Part shown: one piece after another, positions 1 through 9,383 of the stretch | How positions within the stretch are numbered: position 1 is the stretch's first letter | Layout: each line of letters opens with the position of its first letter | Source of the DNA: Roseateles sp. | Lineage (GTDB): Bacteria > Pseudomonadota > Gammaproteobacteria > Burkholderiales > Burkholderiaceae_C | NCBI GenBank assembly: GCA_016790285.1 | Contig: JAEUPJ010000058.1 | Span: forward strand, 105,387 to 169,386 | Reading direction: 5' to 3' | DNA: 64,000 bases | Position numbers and translations under genes: made by a program | The notes under the pieces: generated by a model | Told to the model about the DNA's origin: nothing | The model's database searches: none | The model's input: the letters and a program-made list of their open reading frames with translations, nothing else

Positions 1-1357
1 CCGCGCCCCCGGCGGGCAGGTTGAAGGTGCGAATCTCCAGGCGGCCCTGCGCGTTCATCGCGTCGCGGGCGTTGGACAGCAGGTTGGCCAGGGCGGTCTC
101 CAGCTCGGTGGGGTCCAGGCGCACCGGCCAGGTGTCGGGGGCGAGCGTCAACTCGACGCTCACCCCCGGGCCCAGCACCGAGCGGAAGAAGGCGATGAAC
201 TCGGGCACGTGCTCGCCGAGGGCCACCACCTGGGGCTGGAGCTGGCGGCGCCCCGCGAACGACAGCAGTTGGCGCGTCAGGTGCTCGGTCTTGCGGACGT
301 TGCGTTGCACGACTTCCACGTCGGCTTCGGCCGCTGCACCGAGCCGGCGCTTGATGATCTCGGCGCGCACGGCGATGACCTGCAGGAAGTTGTTGATGTC
401 GTGGGCGAGCCCGGCGGCGAGCTGGCCGACGGCCTCGAGCTTCTGCGACTGCGCCGCCATGCGCTCGGCGCGCTCGCGGTGCTGCATCTCGGCCTGCAGC
501 GCGTCGGTGCGCTGGCTGAGTTCCACGACGAGGCCGTTGAGCCGCGCCTGCACTTCCCGGTAGTGCGTGGCCAGCAGGGCCAGCATGATGGCACTGGCCA
601 GCAGCCCCTCGGCACGGGCGCCGTACCAGGCCACCGTGAAGCGGCCGCCGCTGCGCGTGCTGAGCCACACGCCGGCCGTCTCCGCCACCAGCACGAGGAC
701 GAGCCACAGGTACAGCGACCGGCTGGCGAGCCCGCGGTGCAGCACGAGCGCCAGCGCGACCCCGCACAGCATGGCAGCCACGTTGGCGCCCATGGTGCTG
801 ACCGAGCCGAACTGCAGGCCGGCCGGGCCGGGCACCAGCGCCTGCACATCGCCCGCGGCGAAGGCGACGGCCATGCCCAGCGCGGCGGCCAGCACGGCCA
901 CCATCGCCGGGCTGACGCGGCCCGTGGCGGGGGGCGGGAGGCCGTCGCGCGGTTCGTTGAGTGCCGCCCAGATGATGAAGGCCGGGAAGCCGGTGCGCCA
1001 GACGATGAACAGCCAGCTGACCGTGTTGCCATTGCCGATGACCGATTCGTCAGGCAGCAGGGCGCCGGGGAAGGTGAGCACATGCATGACCGCCATGAGC
1101 CCGGCAAACAGGTAGGCCGAGGCCACGATGCGCAGCGGGCGCGACGCGCGGGGCGCGGACATCAGCAGCCAGAAGGTCGCGAAATAGATCATCGCGGCGC
1201 TGGCGCCGTAGATGCCCGAGATGTGGGGCAGGGGCCTCAGCCGCAACGATGCCACCGGCAGGGCCAGCAGCACGGAGAGGCAGACCAGCACACATAACGC
1301 CGCGACAACGCGCCGTTGGCGCTGCGAGGCGGGGTGGTGAACGACATCGAAAGGCAC
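1..1357 (-). CDS. Membrane sensor histidine kinase (5' part, cut by window edge)
   Basis: The reading frame is open from a GTG at 1357 to the left edge, giving 452 residues with no stop. The first ~230 residues hold several hydrophobic segments with a FAGLMAVMHVLTFPG-type stretch that recalls MASE-type integral membrane sensors (possibly MASE4). A short coiled-coil region follows, then an H-box with GLAHDINNFLQ (phospho-acceptor His319) and an N-box NLLSNARDAM close to the edge. It should autophosphorylate in response to a membrane or periplasmic cue. The rest of the ATPase domain, any receiver domain and the cognate regulator lie outside the window. The start is uncertain: another GTG lies 18 nt upstream and no strong ribosome binding site is seen. 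Confidence 0.8.
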   Translation of the reverse strand, partial: MPFDVVHHPASQRQRRVVAALCVLVCLSVLLALPVASLRLRPLPHISGIYGASAAMIYFATFWLLMSAPRASRPLRIVASAYLFAGLMAVMHVLTFPGALLPDESVIGNGNTVSWLFIVWRTGFPAFIIWAALNEPRDGLPPPATGRVSPAMVAVLAAALGMAVAFAAGDVQALVPGPAGLQFGSVSTMGANVAAMLCGVALALVLHRGLASRSLYLWLVLVLVAETAGVWLSTRSGGRFTVAWYGARAEGLLASAIMLALLATHYREVQARLNGLVVELSQRTDALQAEMQHRERAERMAAQSQKLEAVGQLAAGLAHDINNFLQVIAVRAEIIKRRLGAAAEADVEVVQRNVRKTEHLTRQLLSFAGRRQLQPQVVALGEHVPEFIAFFRSVLGPGVSVELTLAPDTWPVRLDPTELETALANLLSNARDAMNAQGRLEIRTFNLPAGGA

Positions 1358-1610
1358 GACGGGGGTCGCTCCCACGGTTGATTTCTGCTGTGCGCATTGT
1401 GCCCATGGCCAGGCTGGCGCGTGCGACCTGCGGGCTTGTCCTGCAGGGTTCTCCGAGCGGCTGCGCGCGGGACGTTGTGGCAAGGCGTTGTCCGACACAG
1501 CACGTGCGGGGATTGCCGCAATCTGTGCGCGCCCAACGTTGACGCCTGATGTGCGGCATGGCGTTTGCCACGGCCAGCCAGACCCGCCGTTCACTGCAAG
1601 GAACCCAGCC
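1358..1610. other. Intergenic region, divergent promoters expected
   Basis: This stretch lies between the minus-strand kinase and the plus-strand end-joining block. I see no conserved gene and no RNA gene. The only clear element is an AAGGA ribosome binding site at about 1597-1602, serving the ORF that starts at 1611. Confidence 0.4.
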
Positions 1611-1814
1611 ATGACTCACCCTGTTTCGCCGAATCAGCCGCCGCGCCCTGACGAGCCCGCACCGGCCGGTGCGTGGGAGCCGGAGCCCACCCGGCTGCCC
1701 CAGCACCCGCGCCAGGACGATGCCGAGCCGGCTGACGAGGCGCCCCCGCCGCGTGAACCGGGCGAGTCGCACGCCGCCGACGCGACATTGCCGGCTCCCA
1801 CTGAAGCCGACTGA
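1611..1814 (+). CDS. Small proline- and acid-rich hypothetical protein (67 aa)
   Basis: The ATG at 1611 is preceded by AAGGA at good spacing. The product is rich in Pro, Glu, Asp and Ala, has no cysteine, hydrophobic segment or recognisable domain, and looks intrinsically disordered. It ends 20 nt before the DUF3606 gene, whose own AAGGAG lies in the gap, so it is probably the first gene of the end-joining operon. I do not recognise the family. The start codon, ribosome binding site and operon position support it as real; the low-complexity composition argues for caution. Confidence 0.5.
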   Translation: MTHPVSPNQPPRPDEPAPAGAWEPEPTRLPQHPRQDDAEPADEAPPPREPGESHAADATLPAPTEAD

Positions 1815-1834
1815 CCCCCGCAAGGAGCTTTCCC

Positions 1835-2020
1835 ATGGCAGACGACAAGTCCAAGACCGGCGGGCAGGACCGCCAGCGCATCAACGTGAACGAGCCCTAC
1901 GAGCTCCGCGACTGGGCCGCGAAGTTCGGCGTGACGACCGAGCAGCTCAGGCAGGCGGTAGCCCAGGTAGGCGACCGTGCGGCCGAAGTGGAGCACCACC
2001 TGAAGGCCCAGCGGGGCTGA
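1835..2020 (+). CDS. DUF3606 domain protein
   Basis: A 61-residue protein with the DUF3606 pattern: an N-terminal DRQRINVNEPYELRDWAAKFGVT stretch (only its start is needed for recognition) followed by a helix predicted to end in AEVEHHL. The family is small, of unknown function, and common in proteobacteria. An AAGGAG ribosome binding site lies just before the ATG. The stop codon is 3 nt from the LigD start, so the two are probably co-translated. The position suggests expression with the repair genes; any functional link is inference. Confidence 0.85.
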   Translation: MADDKSKTGGQDRQRINVNEPYELRDWAAKFGVTTEQLRQAVAQVGDRAAEVEHHLKAQRG

Positions 2021-2023
2021 CCC

Positions 2024-4681
2024 ATGGCCGCGTCGGTGCGAGGTTCCGCCCGCGCAGCGGCGAAGGCGGCCGTGAAGACCCCGGTGCCATCGCCGGTGAA
2101 GGCGGCGGCCAGGCCGCGCGCCAAGGCGACCCCGCCAGCGAGGGCGCAGGCGCCGCTGGCGCCCTACAACGCCAAGCGCGACTTCACCGGCACGGCCGAG
2201 CCGGCGGGCAGGCTCGCCCGGCGCAAGGCCAGGGACCTCGGCTTTGTCATCCAGAAGCACTGGGCGTCACGGCTGCACTACGACTTCCGGCTGGAGCTCG
2301 ACGGCGTGATGCTCAGCTGGGCCGTGCCCAAGGGCCCGAGCTTCGACCCGGCCAGCAAGCAGATGGCCATCCACGTGGAAGACCACCCGGTCAGCTACAA
2401 CACCTTCGAGGGAGACATTCCCAAGGGCCACTACGGCGCCGGCACCGTCATCGTCTGGGACCGCGGCACCTGGGAGCCGGTGGGGGACCCGCGTGACGGC
2501 ATGGCCAAGGGCAAGCTCATCTTCCAGCTCCATGGCCAGAAGCTGGCCGGGCTTTGGGAGCTGGTGCGCATCTCCAAGCCGGGGCAGAAGAAGCAGGACC
2601 AGTGGCTGTTGTTCAAGAAGCGGGGCGACGCATGGGCGCGGCCCATCGCGGAGTACGACGTCATCACCGCGTTGCCCGACAGCGTCGTCGCCAAGCCGCT
2701 GGGGCTTGTCGAGGAGCGGGAGCCGCGGGCCGCGGCGGCGCGCGCCTCGCCGACAGGGCCGGACCTTTCCAGGGCGGTCAAGGCGCGCCTGCCCGACTCG
2801 ATGAAGCCGCAGCTGGCGACGCTGGCCTCGGCGCCGCCGGTCGGCGGCCACTGGCTGATCGAACACAAGTGGGACGGCTACCGTGCCCTGGTCAGGCTCA
2901 AGGCGGGCAGGGCGCTGGTGCTGACGCGCAATGGCCTGGACTGGACGTCCAGGCTCGGCCCGCTCGTGCAGGAGCTCGAGGCCATCGGCGTCGAGCAGGC
3001 GTGGCTGGACGGCGAGATGGTCGTCATGAACGAGCAGGGCGTGCCCGACTTCAACCTGCTGCAGAACGCGTTCGACAGCGCGCGCACGAGCGACATCGTC
3101 CTGTTCCTGTTCGACCTGCCTTTCCTCGGGGACACCGACCTGCGTGCCGTGCCGCTGCAGGCCCGGCGCGCCGTGCTCGAGCAACTGCTCAAGGACCGTG
3201 CCTCGGACCGCATCCGTTTCAGCGCCGCGCTGCCCACGTCACCGGCGGCGGTGCTGAAGGCGGCCTGCCAGCTCGGGCTTGAGGGCGTCATGCTCAAGGA
3301 TGCGGACTCGCCGTATGTGTCGGCGCGCAGCGAAACGTGGCTGAAGCTCAAGTGCCAGCGACGCCAGGAGTTCGTGGTGGTGGGTTTCACGGACCGCACC
3401 CGTGCTTCGCGGGAGGTTGGCGCGCTGATCCTGGGCTACTACGACGATGGCGGCAGATTGCGGGCTGCCGGCTCGGTGGGGACGGGTTGGTCTGCGTCCA
3501 AGGCCGCGGAGTTGCACGCCCGGCTGGTGGCGCTGGAAGTGGCGCAACCTGCCGTGGATGCCGAGGAGACGCGACCAGGGCGGTGGTCCCGCCGGGCGCG
3601 AGGTGCCGAGCGCTGGGTGCGCCCCGAGATGGTCGTCGAAGTGGCCTTTGCCGAATGGACGCCGGACGGCAAGGTCCGGCATGCCACCTTCCGCGGCGTT
3701 CGCGTCGACAAGCCGCCCCAGTCGGTCCGCCGTGAGCAGGCCGGCCTACCTTCCGGAGATGCCGACGTGCCCGCGAAAAGCTCCACCCCGGCTGCGCGGC
3801 CGCGCGCAGCGATCAAGATCTCCCACCCGGACCGCGTGATCGACCCCTCGACGGGGCTGCGCAAGATCGACCTCGTGCACTACTACGAGAGCGTGGCCGA
3901 CAGGATCCTGCCGCACCTTCGCCACCGCCCCGTGTCGCTCGTGCGCGCGCCGCGGGGCATCACGGGGCAGCTGTTCTTCCAGAAGCACGCCGAGACCCCG
4001 ATCCCCGGCCTGACCGAACTCGACCCCGCGCTCTGGCCCGAACACGAGCCGCTCCTGGCGGTCGATTCCGTCAAGGGTCTCATCAGCGCGGCGCAGCTCA
4101 ACGTCGTGGAGTTCCACACCTGGAACTCGAAGGTCCAGCGCATCGACACGCCCGACCGGGTCGTCTTCGACCTGGATCCGGGCGAAGGCGTCACGTGGGC
4201 CCACGTCCAGGAGGCCGCGCAGCTGACGCGCGCGATGCTCGAGGAGCTGGGGCTGAAGAGCTGGGTCAAGACCAGCGGCGGCAAGGGGCTGCATGTCGTC
4301 GTGCCCGTGGCCGCGAGGCTGGACTACGACACCGTCAAGACCTTCTCGCAGGCGGTCGTCGCCCACATGGCCAAGACGCTGCCGGCGCGTTTCGTCGCCA
4401 AGAGTGGCGGCAGCAACCGCGTCGGCAAGATCTTCATCGACTACCTGCGCAACGGCCACGGCCAGACGACGGCGGCGGCTTTCTCGGCCCGGGCGCGCCC
4501 CGGCCTGGGCGTGTCGGTGCCCATCAGTTGGGATCAGCTGCCCGAGCTCAAGAGCGGCGCGCAGTGGACCATCGCCACCGCGCGCGAGTACCTGTCGTTC
4601 GAGAAGGCCGACCCCTGGGCCGATTACTGGAAGTCCAGGCAGACCCTGACCGCCGCCCGCAAGCGCCTGAAACTCACCTAG
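2024..4681 (+). CDS. ligD: Multifunctional ATP-dependent DNA ligase LigD
   Basis: 885 residues with all three LigD modules in the order phosphoesterase, ligase, polymerase. The 3'-phosphoesterase domain (about 50-190) carries the HWASRLHYDFRLELDG motif. The ATP-dependent ligase domain carries KWDGYR with the nucleotidyl-accepting Lys282. The archaeo-eukaryotic primase-type polymerase domain (about 600-880) has the metal-binding FDLDPG pair Asp716/Asp718. A basic Ala/Lys/Pro tail precedes the first domain. LigD trims, fills and seals double-strand breaks together with Ku, whose gene starts 7 nt downstream. Length and domain order match the full-length Pseudomonas-type enzyme. Confidence 0.97.
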   Translation: MAASVRGSARAAAKAAVKTPVPSPVKAAARPRAKATPPARAQAPLAPYNAKRDFTGTAEPAGRLARRKARDLGFVIQKHWASRLHYDFRLELDGVMLSWAVPKGPSFDPASKQMAIHVEDHPVSYNTFEGDIPKGHYGAGTVIVWDRGTWEPVGDPRDGMAKGKLIFQLHGQKLAGLWELVRISKPGQKKQDQWLLFKKRGDAWARPIAEYDVITALPDSVVAKPLGLVEEREPRAAAARASPTGPDLSRAVKARLPDSMKPQLATLASAPPVGGHWLIEHKWDGYRALVRLKAGRALVLTRNGLDWTSRLGPLVQELEAIGVEQAWLDGEMVVMNEQGVPDFNLLQNAFDSARTSDIVLFLFDLPFLGDTDLRAVPLQARRAVLEQLLKDRASDRIRFSAALPTSPAAVLKAACQLGLEGVMLKDADSPYVSARSETWLKLKCQRRQEFVVVGFTDRTRASREVGALILGYYDDGGRLRAAGSVGTGWSASKAAELHARLVALEVAQPAVDAEETRPGRWSRRARGAERWVRPEMVVEVAFAEWTPDGKVRHATFRGVRVDKPPQSVRREQAGLPSGDADVPAKSSTPAARPRAAIKISHPDRVIDPSTGLRKIDLVHYYESVADRILPHLRHRPVSLVRAPRGITGQLFFQKHAETPIPGLTELDPALWPEHEPLLAVDSVKGLISAAQLNVVEFHTWNSKVQRIDTPDRVVFDLDPGEGVTWAHVQEAAQLTRAMLEELGLKSWVKTSGGKGLHVVVPVAARLDYDTVKTFSQAVVAHMAKTLPARFVAKSGGSNRVGKIFIDYLRNGHGQTTAAAFSARARPGLGVSVPISWDQLPELKSGAQWTIATAREYLSFEKADPWADYWKSRQTLTAARKRLKLT

Positions 4682-4688
4682 GAACCCC

Positions 4689-5624
4689 ATGGCCACCCCG
4701 AAGACCTCCGCGCAGCCCAAGTCCAGCGCCCGCGCCATCTGGAAGGGCGCGATCTCTTTCGGCCTGGTCCACGTGCCGGTGTCGCTGCACTCGGCCACCG
4801 ACGAGCAGGAGATCGACTTCGACTGGCTGGACAAGCGCACCATGGACCCGGTGGGCTACAAGCGCGTCAACAAGCGCACGGGCAAGGAGATCGACAAGGA
4901 GAACATCGTCAAGGGCGTCAAGCTGGAGACGGACGAGTACGTCGTCCTCTCCGACGACGAGATCAAGGCGGCCTACCCCAAGCGCACGCAGACGATCGCC
5001 ATCGAGACCTTCGTCAAGGCGACCGACGTGTCCTTCGTCTACACCGAGCGGCCCTACTACCTGGCGCCCGACGGCAGGGCCGATCGCGTCTATGCGCTGC
5101 TGCGCGAGGCGCTGGCCAAGGCGGGCGTCATCGGCATCGCGCGCTTCGTGCTCCACAACAAGGAGCACCTGGCTGCGGTCATTCCGGCGGGGCCCGCGAT
5201 CATGCTCGGCACGCTGCGCTGGGCGCAGGAAATCCGCTCGCCGGATGCGCTGGATCTGCCCAAGCCTGGCGCCGCGGCGAACAGCCTGAAGCCGGCCGAA
5301 CTCAAGATGGCGCAGCAGCTGATCGACCAGATGACGTCCGCCTGGCAGCCCCAGGCGTACAAGGACGATTTCACCAATGCAGTCCGTGCGCTGGTGGCCA
5401 AGAAGGCCAAGGCCGGGGACAAGGCGACGGTGGAGCCCTTCGAGGAAGCGCCCGACCTCGGCAGCTCCAACGTGGTCGACCTCAGTGAGCTGCTGCGCCA
5501 GAGCCTGGGCGGCAAGGCCGCGCGGGCGGCGGCGCCGGCGCGCAAGGCGGCGGGGGCATCGGCAACGAAGAAGCCGGCTGCCAAGGGTGCCAAGTCCGTT
5601 GGCAGGGCCAGGAAGGCGGCGTAG
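4689..5624 (+). CDS. ku: Non-homologous end-joining protein Ku
   Basis: 311 residues. The Ku core begins with RAIWKGAISFGLVHVPV at about residue 14 and contains the family YYLAPD and EHLAAVIP stretches. A C-terminal tail from about 275 is rich in Lys, Arg and Ala, as in bacterial Ku proteins whose tails bind DNA and modulate end threading. The homodimer binds broken DNA ends and recruits LigD, encoded immediately upstream. The start ATG lies 7 nt after the ligD stop. The next gene begins about 10 nt after this stop, so the transcript probably continues into the UvrA-like gene. Confidence 0.97.
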   Translation: MATPKTSAQPKSSARAIWKGAISFGLVHVPVSLHSATDEQEIDFDWLDKRTMDPVGYKRVNKRTGKEIDKENIVKGVKLETDEYVVLSDDEIKAAYPKRTQTIAIETFVKATDVSFVYTERPYYLAPDGRADRVYALLREALAKAGVIGIARFVLHNKEHLAAVIPAGPAIMLGTLRWAQEIRSPDALDLPKPGAAANSLKPAELKMAQQLIDQMTSAWQPQAYKDDFTNAVRALVAKKAKAGDKATVEPFEEAPDLGSSNVVDLSELLRQSLGGKAARAAAPARKAAGASATKKPAAKGAKSVGRARKAA

Positions 5625-5634
5625 TCTGCGACCC

Positions 5635-8271
5635 TTGAATTCTCATCCTGCACCCCAACCGCTGCCGGGCTTCGTGCGTGTGCGCGGCGCACGCGAGCAC
5701 AACCTGAAAAACGTGAGCGTGGACATCCCGCGCGATGCGCTGGTGGTGTTCAGCGGCGTGTCGGGGTCCGGCAAGTCGTCGCTGGCGTTTGCGACCATCT
5801 ACGCGGAGGCGCAGCGGCGCTATTTCGAGTCGGTCGCGCCCTATGCGCGCCGGCTGATCGACCAGGTCGGCGTGCCGGCGGTGGACAGCATCGACGGGCT
5901 GCCACCCGCGGTGGCCCTGCAGCAGCAGCGCGGCACGCCGAGCGCGCGGTCGTCGGTGGGCAGCGCCACGTCGCTGTCCAGCCTGCTGCGCATGCTGTAC
6001 TCGCGCGCCGGGCATTACCCGGCCAGGCAGCCCATGCTGTACGCGGAGGACTTCTCGCCCAACACGCCGCAGGGCGCCTGCCCGACCTGCCACGGCCTGG
6101 GCCGCGTCCACGAGGTGACCGAGGCGTCGATGGTGCCCGACCCATCGCTGAGCATCCGTGAGCGCGCCGTGGCCGCCTGGCCGCCGGCCTGGCACGGGCA
6201 GAACCTGCGCGACATCCTCGTCACGCTGGGGCATGACGTCGACAAGCCCTGGCGCGACCTGCCCAGGAAGGTGCGCGACTGGATCCTCTTCACCGAGGAG
6301 CAACCCACCGTGCCCGTCTACGCCGGCTTCACGCCCGCCGAGACGCGTGCCGCCCTGCGCAGCCGCATGGAGCCGAGCTATCAGGGCACCTTCATGGGGG
6401 CGCGCAAGTACGTGCTGCACACGTACGCCACCACGCAGAGCGCGCTGATGAAGCGCCGCGTGGCCCGCTACATGATCGCCAGCGATTGCCCGACCTGCGA
6501 CGGCAAGCGGCTCAAGCGCGAGGCGCTGTCGGTGACGTTCGCGGGGCTGGACATCGGCGAGATGTCGCGCCTGCCGCTGCGAGAGCTGGCCGAGGTGCTC
6601 ACCCCAGCCGCGCAAGGCCTGGCCCCGTCGAGTGCAGGGAAGCACAAGGGCAAGGGCATCAGCCGCTCCGCGTCGCGCCTGCATGCTGACCAACGCGCGG
6701 CGGCCGGCGCCAAGGCCCACGCCGGCGCGCCGGACGTGCGGCGCACGCCAGAGCAATCGCCGGAGAAGCGCATGGCGGCGCAGCGCATCGCTGCCGACAT
6801 GCTCGAGCGCATCGGCACGCTCAACGAACTGGGCCTGGGCTACCTGTCGCTGGACCGCGGCACGCCCACGCTGTCGTCGGGCGAGTTGCAGCGGCTGCGG
6901 CTGGCCACCCAGATCCGCTCCAACCTCTTCGGCGTGATCTACGTGCTCGACGAGCCGTCGGCGGGCCTGCACCCCGCCGATGGGGAGGCGCTGCTGGGGG
7001 CGCTGCGGGCGCTGAAGAGCGCCGGCAACTCGCTCTTCGTCGTCGAACACGACGTCGAGCTGATGCGCGAGGCGGACTGGCTGGTCGACGTCGGCCCCGA
7101 GGCCGGCGAGCGCGGTGGCGAAGTGCTGTTCAGCGGGCCGCCCGGCGGCCTCGAAGCCGTGGCGGCCTCGCGCACCGCGCCCTACCTGTTCCCGAAGGCG
7201 GCGCCCGAGCGGCGGGCGCGGCGCGATGCGAAGGGCTGGCTGGCACTGGCCGGTGTGTCACGCAACAACCTGCGCGGGCTCGATGCGCGCTTTCCGCTGG
7301 GCTGCTTCGTGGCGGTGACCGGCATTTCAGGCTCGGGGAAGTCCAGCCTCGTGAGCCAGGCGCTGGTCGACCTGGTCGGGCAGGCACTGGGCCATGAAGC
7401 GGTCATGCCAGACGCGGAAGAGGGAGAGGACGGCGACGCGGCCGCCCGCGAGATCACGCGCGGCGAGATCGTCTCCGGGCTGGAGCACATCCGCCGCCTC
7501 GTGAAGGTCGACCAGAAGCCCATCGGCCGCACGCCGCGGTCCAACCTGGCGACGTACACAGGCCTGTTCGACCACGTGCGCAAGCTCTTCGCCGCCACGC
7601 CGGCGGCGCGGGCGCGGCGCTATGACGCGGGGCGCTTTTCCTTCAACGTTGCCAAGGGCCGGTGCGAGACCTGCGAGGGCGAGGGCTTCGTGCGCGTGGA
7701 ACTGCTCTTCATGCCCAGCGTCTATGCGCCTTGCCCCACCTGCCATGGCGCCCGCTACAACGAGGCGACGCTCAAGGTTCGGCTGCGCGATCGCAACATC
7801 GCCGAGGTGCTGCGCATGACGGTGGACGAGGCCGCGGCGTTCTTTGGCGAGGAGCCGCCCCTGGCCCGGCCGCTGACCCTGCTGCAGCAGATCGGGCTGG
7901 GCTACCTGCGCCTGGGCCAGCCGGCGACCGAGCTGTCCGGCGGCGAAGCCCAGCGCATCAAGCTGGCCACCGAATTGCAACGGGCGCAGCGCGGGCACAC
8001 CCTGTACGTGCTGGACGAGCCGACGACGGGCCTGCACCCCTGGGATGTCGACAAGCTGCTGGCCCAGCTCGACAGCCTCGTGGACGCGGGCAACACGGTC
8101 GTGGTGGTGGAGCACGAGATGCGCGTCGTGGCGGCAAGCGACTGGGTCATCGACGTCGGTCCGGGCGCCGGGGCCGAAGGCGGGCGCATCGTCTACGCAG
8201 GCACGCCCGAGCGCGTCGCCGCGGCGCCTGGCAGCCGTACCGCGCCCTACATTGCCCGGGCGCTGCGTTAG
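5635..8271 (+). CDS. UvrA2-type excinuclease ATPase without UvrB-binding domain
   Basis: About 878 residues from a TTG at 5635; no ATG precedes the conserved GFVRVRGAREHNLKNV start. It has two ABC ATPase halves: Walker A GVSGSGKSS (Lys47) with a variant signature LSSGE, and Walker A GISGSGKSS (Lys569) with LSGGE. Zinc-module CxxC pairs are present (CPTCHG, CPTCDG, CETCEG with CPTCHG). In canonical UvrA a UvrB-binding insertion of roughly 115 residues follows the LLRMLYSRAG stretch. Here that stretch passes directly to FSPNTPQGACPTCHG, so the insertion is missing, as in UvrA2. It may bind damaged DNA without loading UvrB. Adjacency to ku suggests a link with break repair, which is inference. 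Confidence 0.88.
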   Translation: MNSHPAPQPLPGFVRVRGAREHNLKNVSVDIPRDALVVFSGVSGSGKSSLAFATIYAEAQRRYFESVAPYARRLIDQVGVPAVDSIDGLPPAVALQQQRGTPSARSSVGSATSLSSLLRMLYSRAGHYPARQPMLYAEDFSPNTPQGACPTCHGLGRVHEVTEASMVPDPSLSIRERAVAAWPPAWHGQNLRDILVTLGHDVDKPWRDLPRKVRDWILFTEEQPTVPVYAGFTPAETRAALRSRMEPSYQGTFMGARKYVLHTYATTQSALMKRRVARYMIASDCPTCDGKRLKREALSVTFAGLDIGEMSRLPLRELAEVLTPAAQGLAPSSAGKHKGKGISRSASRLHADQRAAAGAKAHAGAPDVRRTPEQSPEKRMAAQRIAADMLERIGTLNELGLGYLSLDRGTPTLSSGELQRLRLATQIRSNLFGVIYVLDEPSAGLHPADGEALLGALRALKSAGNSLFVVEHDVELMREADWLVDVGPEAGERGGEVLFSGPPGGLEAVAASRTAPYLFPKAAPERRARRDAKGWLALAGVSRNNLRGLDARFPLGCFVAVTGISGSGKSSLVSQALVDLVGQALGHEAVMPDAEEGEDGDAAAREITRGEIVSGLEHIRRLVKVDQKPIGRTPRSNLATYTGLFDHVRKLFAATPAARARRYDAGRFSFNVAKGRCETCEGEGFVRVELLFMPSVYAPCPTCHGARYNEATLKVRLRDRNIAEVLRMTVDEAAAFFGEEPPLARPLTLLQQIGLGYLRLGQPATELSGGEAQRIKLATELQRAQRGHTLYVLDEPTTGLHPWDVDKLLAQLDSLVDAGNTVVVVEHEMRVVAASDWVIDVGPGAGAEGGRIVYAGTPERVAAAPGSRTAPYIARALR

Positions 8272-8372
8272 CGCGGTGCCCGTCAACGCGGCGGCACCGA
8301 CCAGGCGCGGCGAGCCGACTCTGGACGATGTCTGACAGACGCGCGCGGTGAAAGGTGCAAACCTTCGCCGCC

Positions 8373-9383
8373 ATGACGCCCACCCCGCCCGCCCGAGATG
8401 CTCCGATGTTCGTCGTGTTCAACCTCGCTTCGGGCCGGGGGGACCGCGATGAAGTCGGCCCCGCCGTTCAGGCCGCCTGCGAGGCGGCGCACCGGCGCTG
8501 CGAACTGCTGCCGGTGACGCAGCCCGGCACGCTCGCGCAGGTGGCGCGCGAAGCGGTGCGGCGCGCGCGGGAGGTCGACGGCATCGTCGTCGCCGCCGGT
8601 GGCGACGGCACGATCAATGGCGTGGCGCAGGCCGTGCTGGGCAGTGGCTGTCGCTTCGGCGTGCTGCCGCGGGGCACGTTCAACTACTTCGCGCGCACCC
8701 ACGGCATCCCGACGGAGCTGCCCGATGCGCTGCACGTGCTGCTGCATGAGAGCGCTGAGGCCGTGCAGGTGGGGCAGGTCAACGGCCGCGTGTTCCTCGT
8801 GAACGCCAGCCTGGGCCTGTATGCCAAGTCGCTGGAGGATCGCGAGGGCTGGAAGCAGCAGTTCGGCCGCAGCAGGCTGGTGGCCCTGGCCTCGGGGGTG
8901 TGGACCATCCTTCGCGGCCACCGCAGCCTGCGCCTCACGGCGGAACTGCCCGAGCGCAGCTGGACGGCGCGGACACCCACGCTGTTCGTCGGCAACAACG
9001 CGCTGCAGATGGAGCAGGTCGGCCTCCCCCAGGCGGGCGCCATCGACGGGGGCTGCCTGGCGGGCGTGATGCTCAAGCCGGTCGGCCGCTGGTCCCTGCT
9101 GGCCCTGCTGGCGCGCGGCGCCTTCGGCCGGCTCAACGAGGCCGACGAGGTGGTGCATTTCTCATTCCGCACCGTGACGGTGGACGTGCGGGCAGGCGGC
9201 ATACGGCGCATCAAGGTCGCGACCGACGGCGAGCTGGTCACCATGACGATGCCCTTGCGCTTCGAGGTGGCGCCGCACCCGCTGCTGCTGATCCGGCCGC
9301 CCGGCCTCTCGCCCGAGCGGCGCAATGCCCAGGCCGAACTGGCCGAGCATGCGGAGCAGGCCGAAGCGAAGGGCAGTGCATGA
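8373..9383 (+). CDS. Diacylglycerol/sphingosine kinase-family lipid kinase
   Basis: 336 residues from the ATG at 8373. Alternatives are a GTG at 8355 and an ATG at 8406; none has a strong ribosome binding site. The DAGK catalytic pattern VVAAGGDGTINGVAQ and the PRGTFNYFAR stretch are clear, followed by the C-terminal beta-sandwich region typical of YegS-like enzymes. The family phosphorylates lipids such as diacylglycerol with ATP; the substrate cannot be read from sequence. Its stop overlaps the start of the metallophosphoesterase (ATGA), so the two are translationally coupled. Confidence 0.88.
   Translation: MTPTPPARDAPMFVVFNLASGRGDRDEVGPAVQAACEAAHRRCELLPVTQPGTLAQVAREAVRRAREVDGIVVAAGGDGTINGVAQAVLGSGCRFGVLPRGTFNYFARTHGIPTELPDALHVLLHESAEAVQVGQVNGRVFLVNASLGLYAKSLEDREGWKQQFGRSRLVALASGVWTILRGHRSLRLTAELPERSWTARTPTLFVGNNALQMEQVGLPQAGAIDGGCLAGVMLKPVGRWSLLALLARGAFGRLNEADEVVHFSFRTVTVDVRAGGIRRIKVATDGELVTMTMPLRFEVAPHPLLLIRPPGLSPERRNAQAELAEHAEQAEAKGSA

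Noticed and set aside
209-1297. 362-residue plus-strand frame at the left end
   Set aside because: It is antisense to the histidine kinase whose H-box and N-box are clear on the minus strand.
5377-5634. N-terminal extension of the UvrA-like frame into the ku gene
   Set aside because: The extra 86 residues are Arg-rich, overlap ku out of frame and lack homology; the TTG at 5635 fits the family start.
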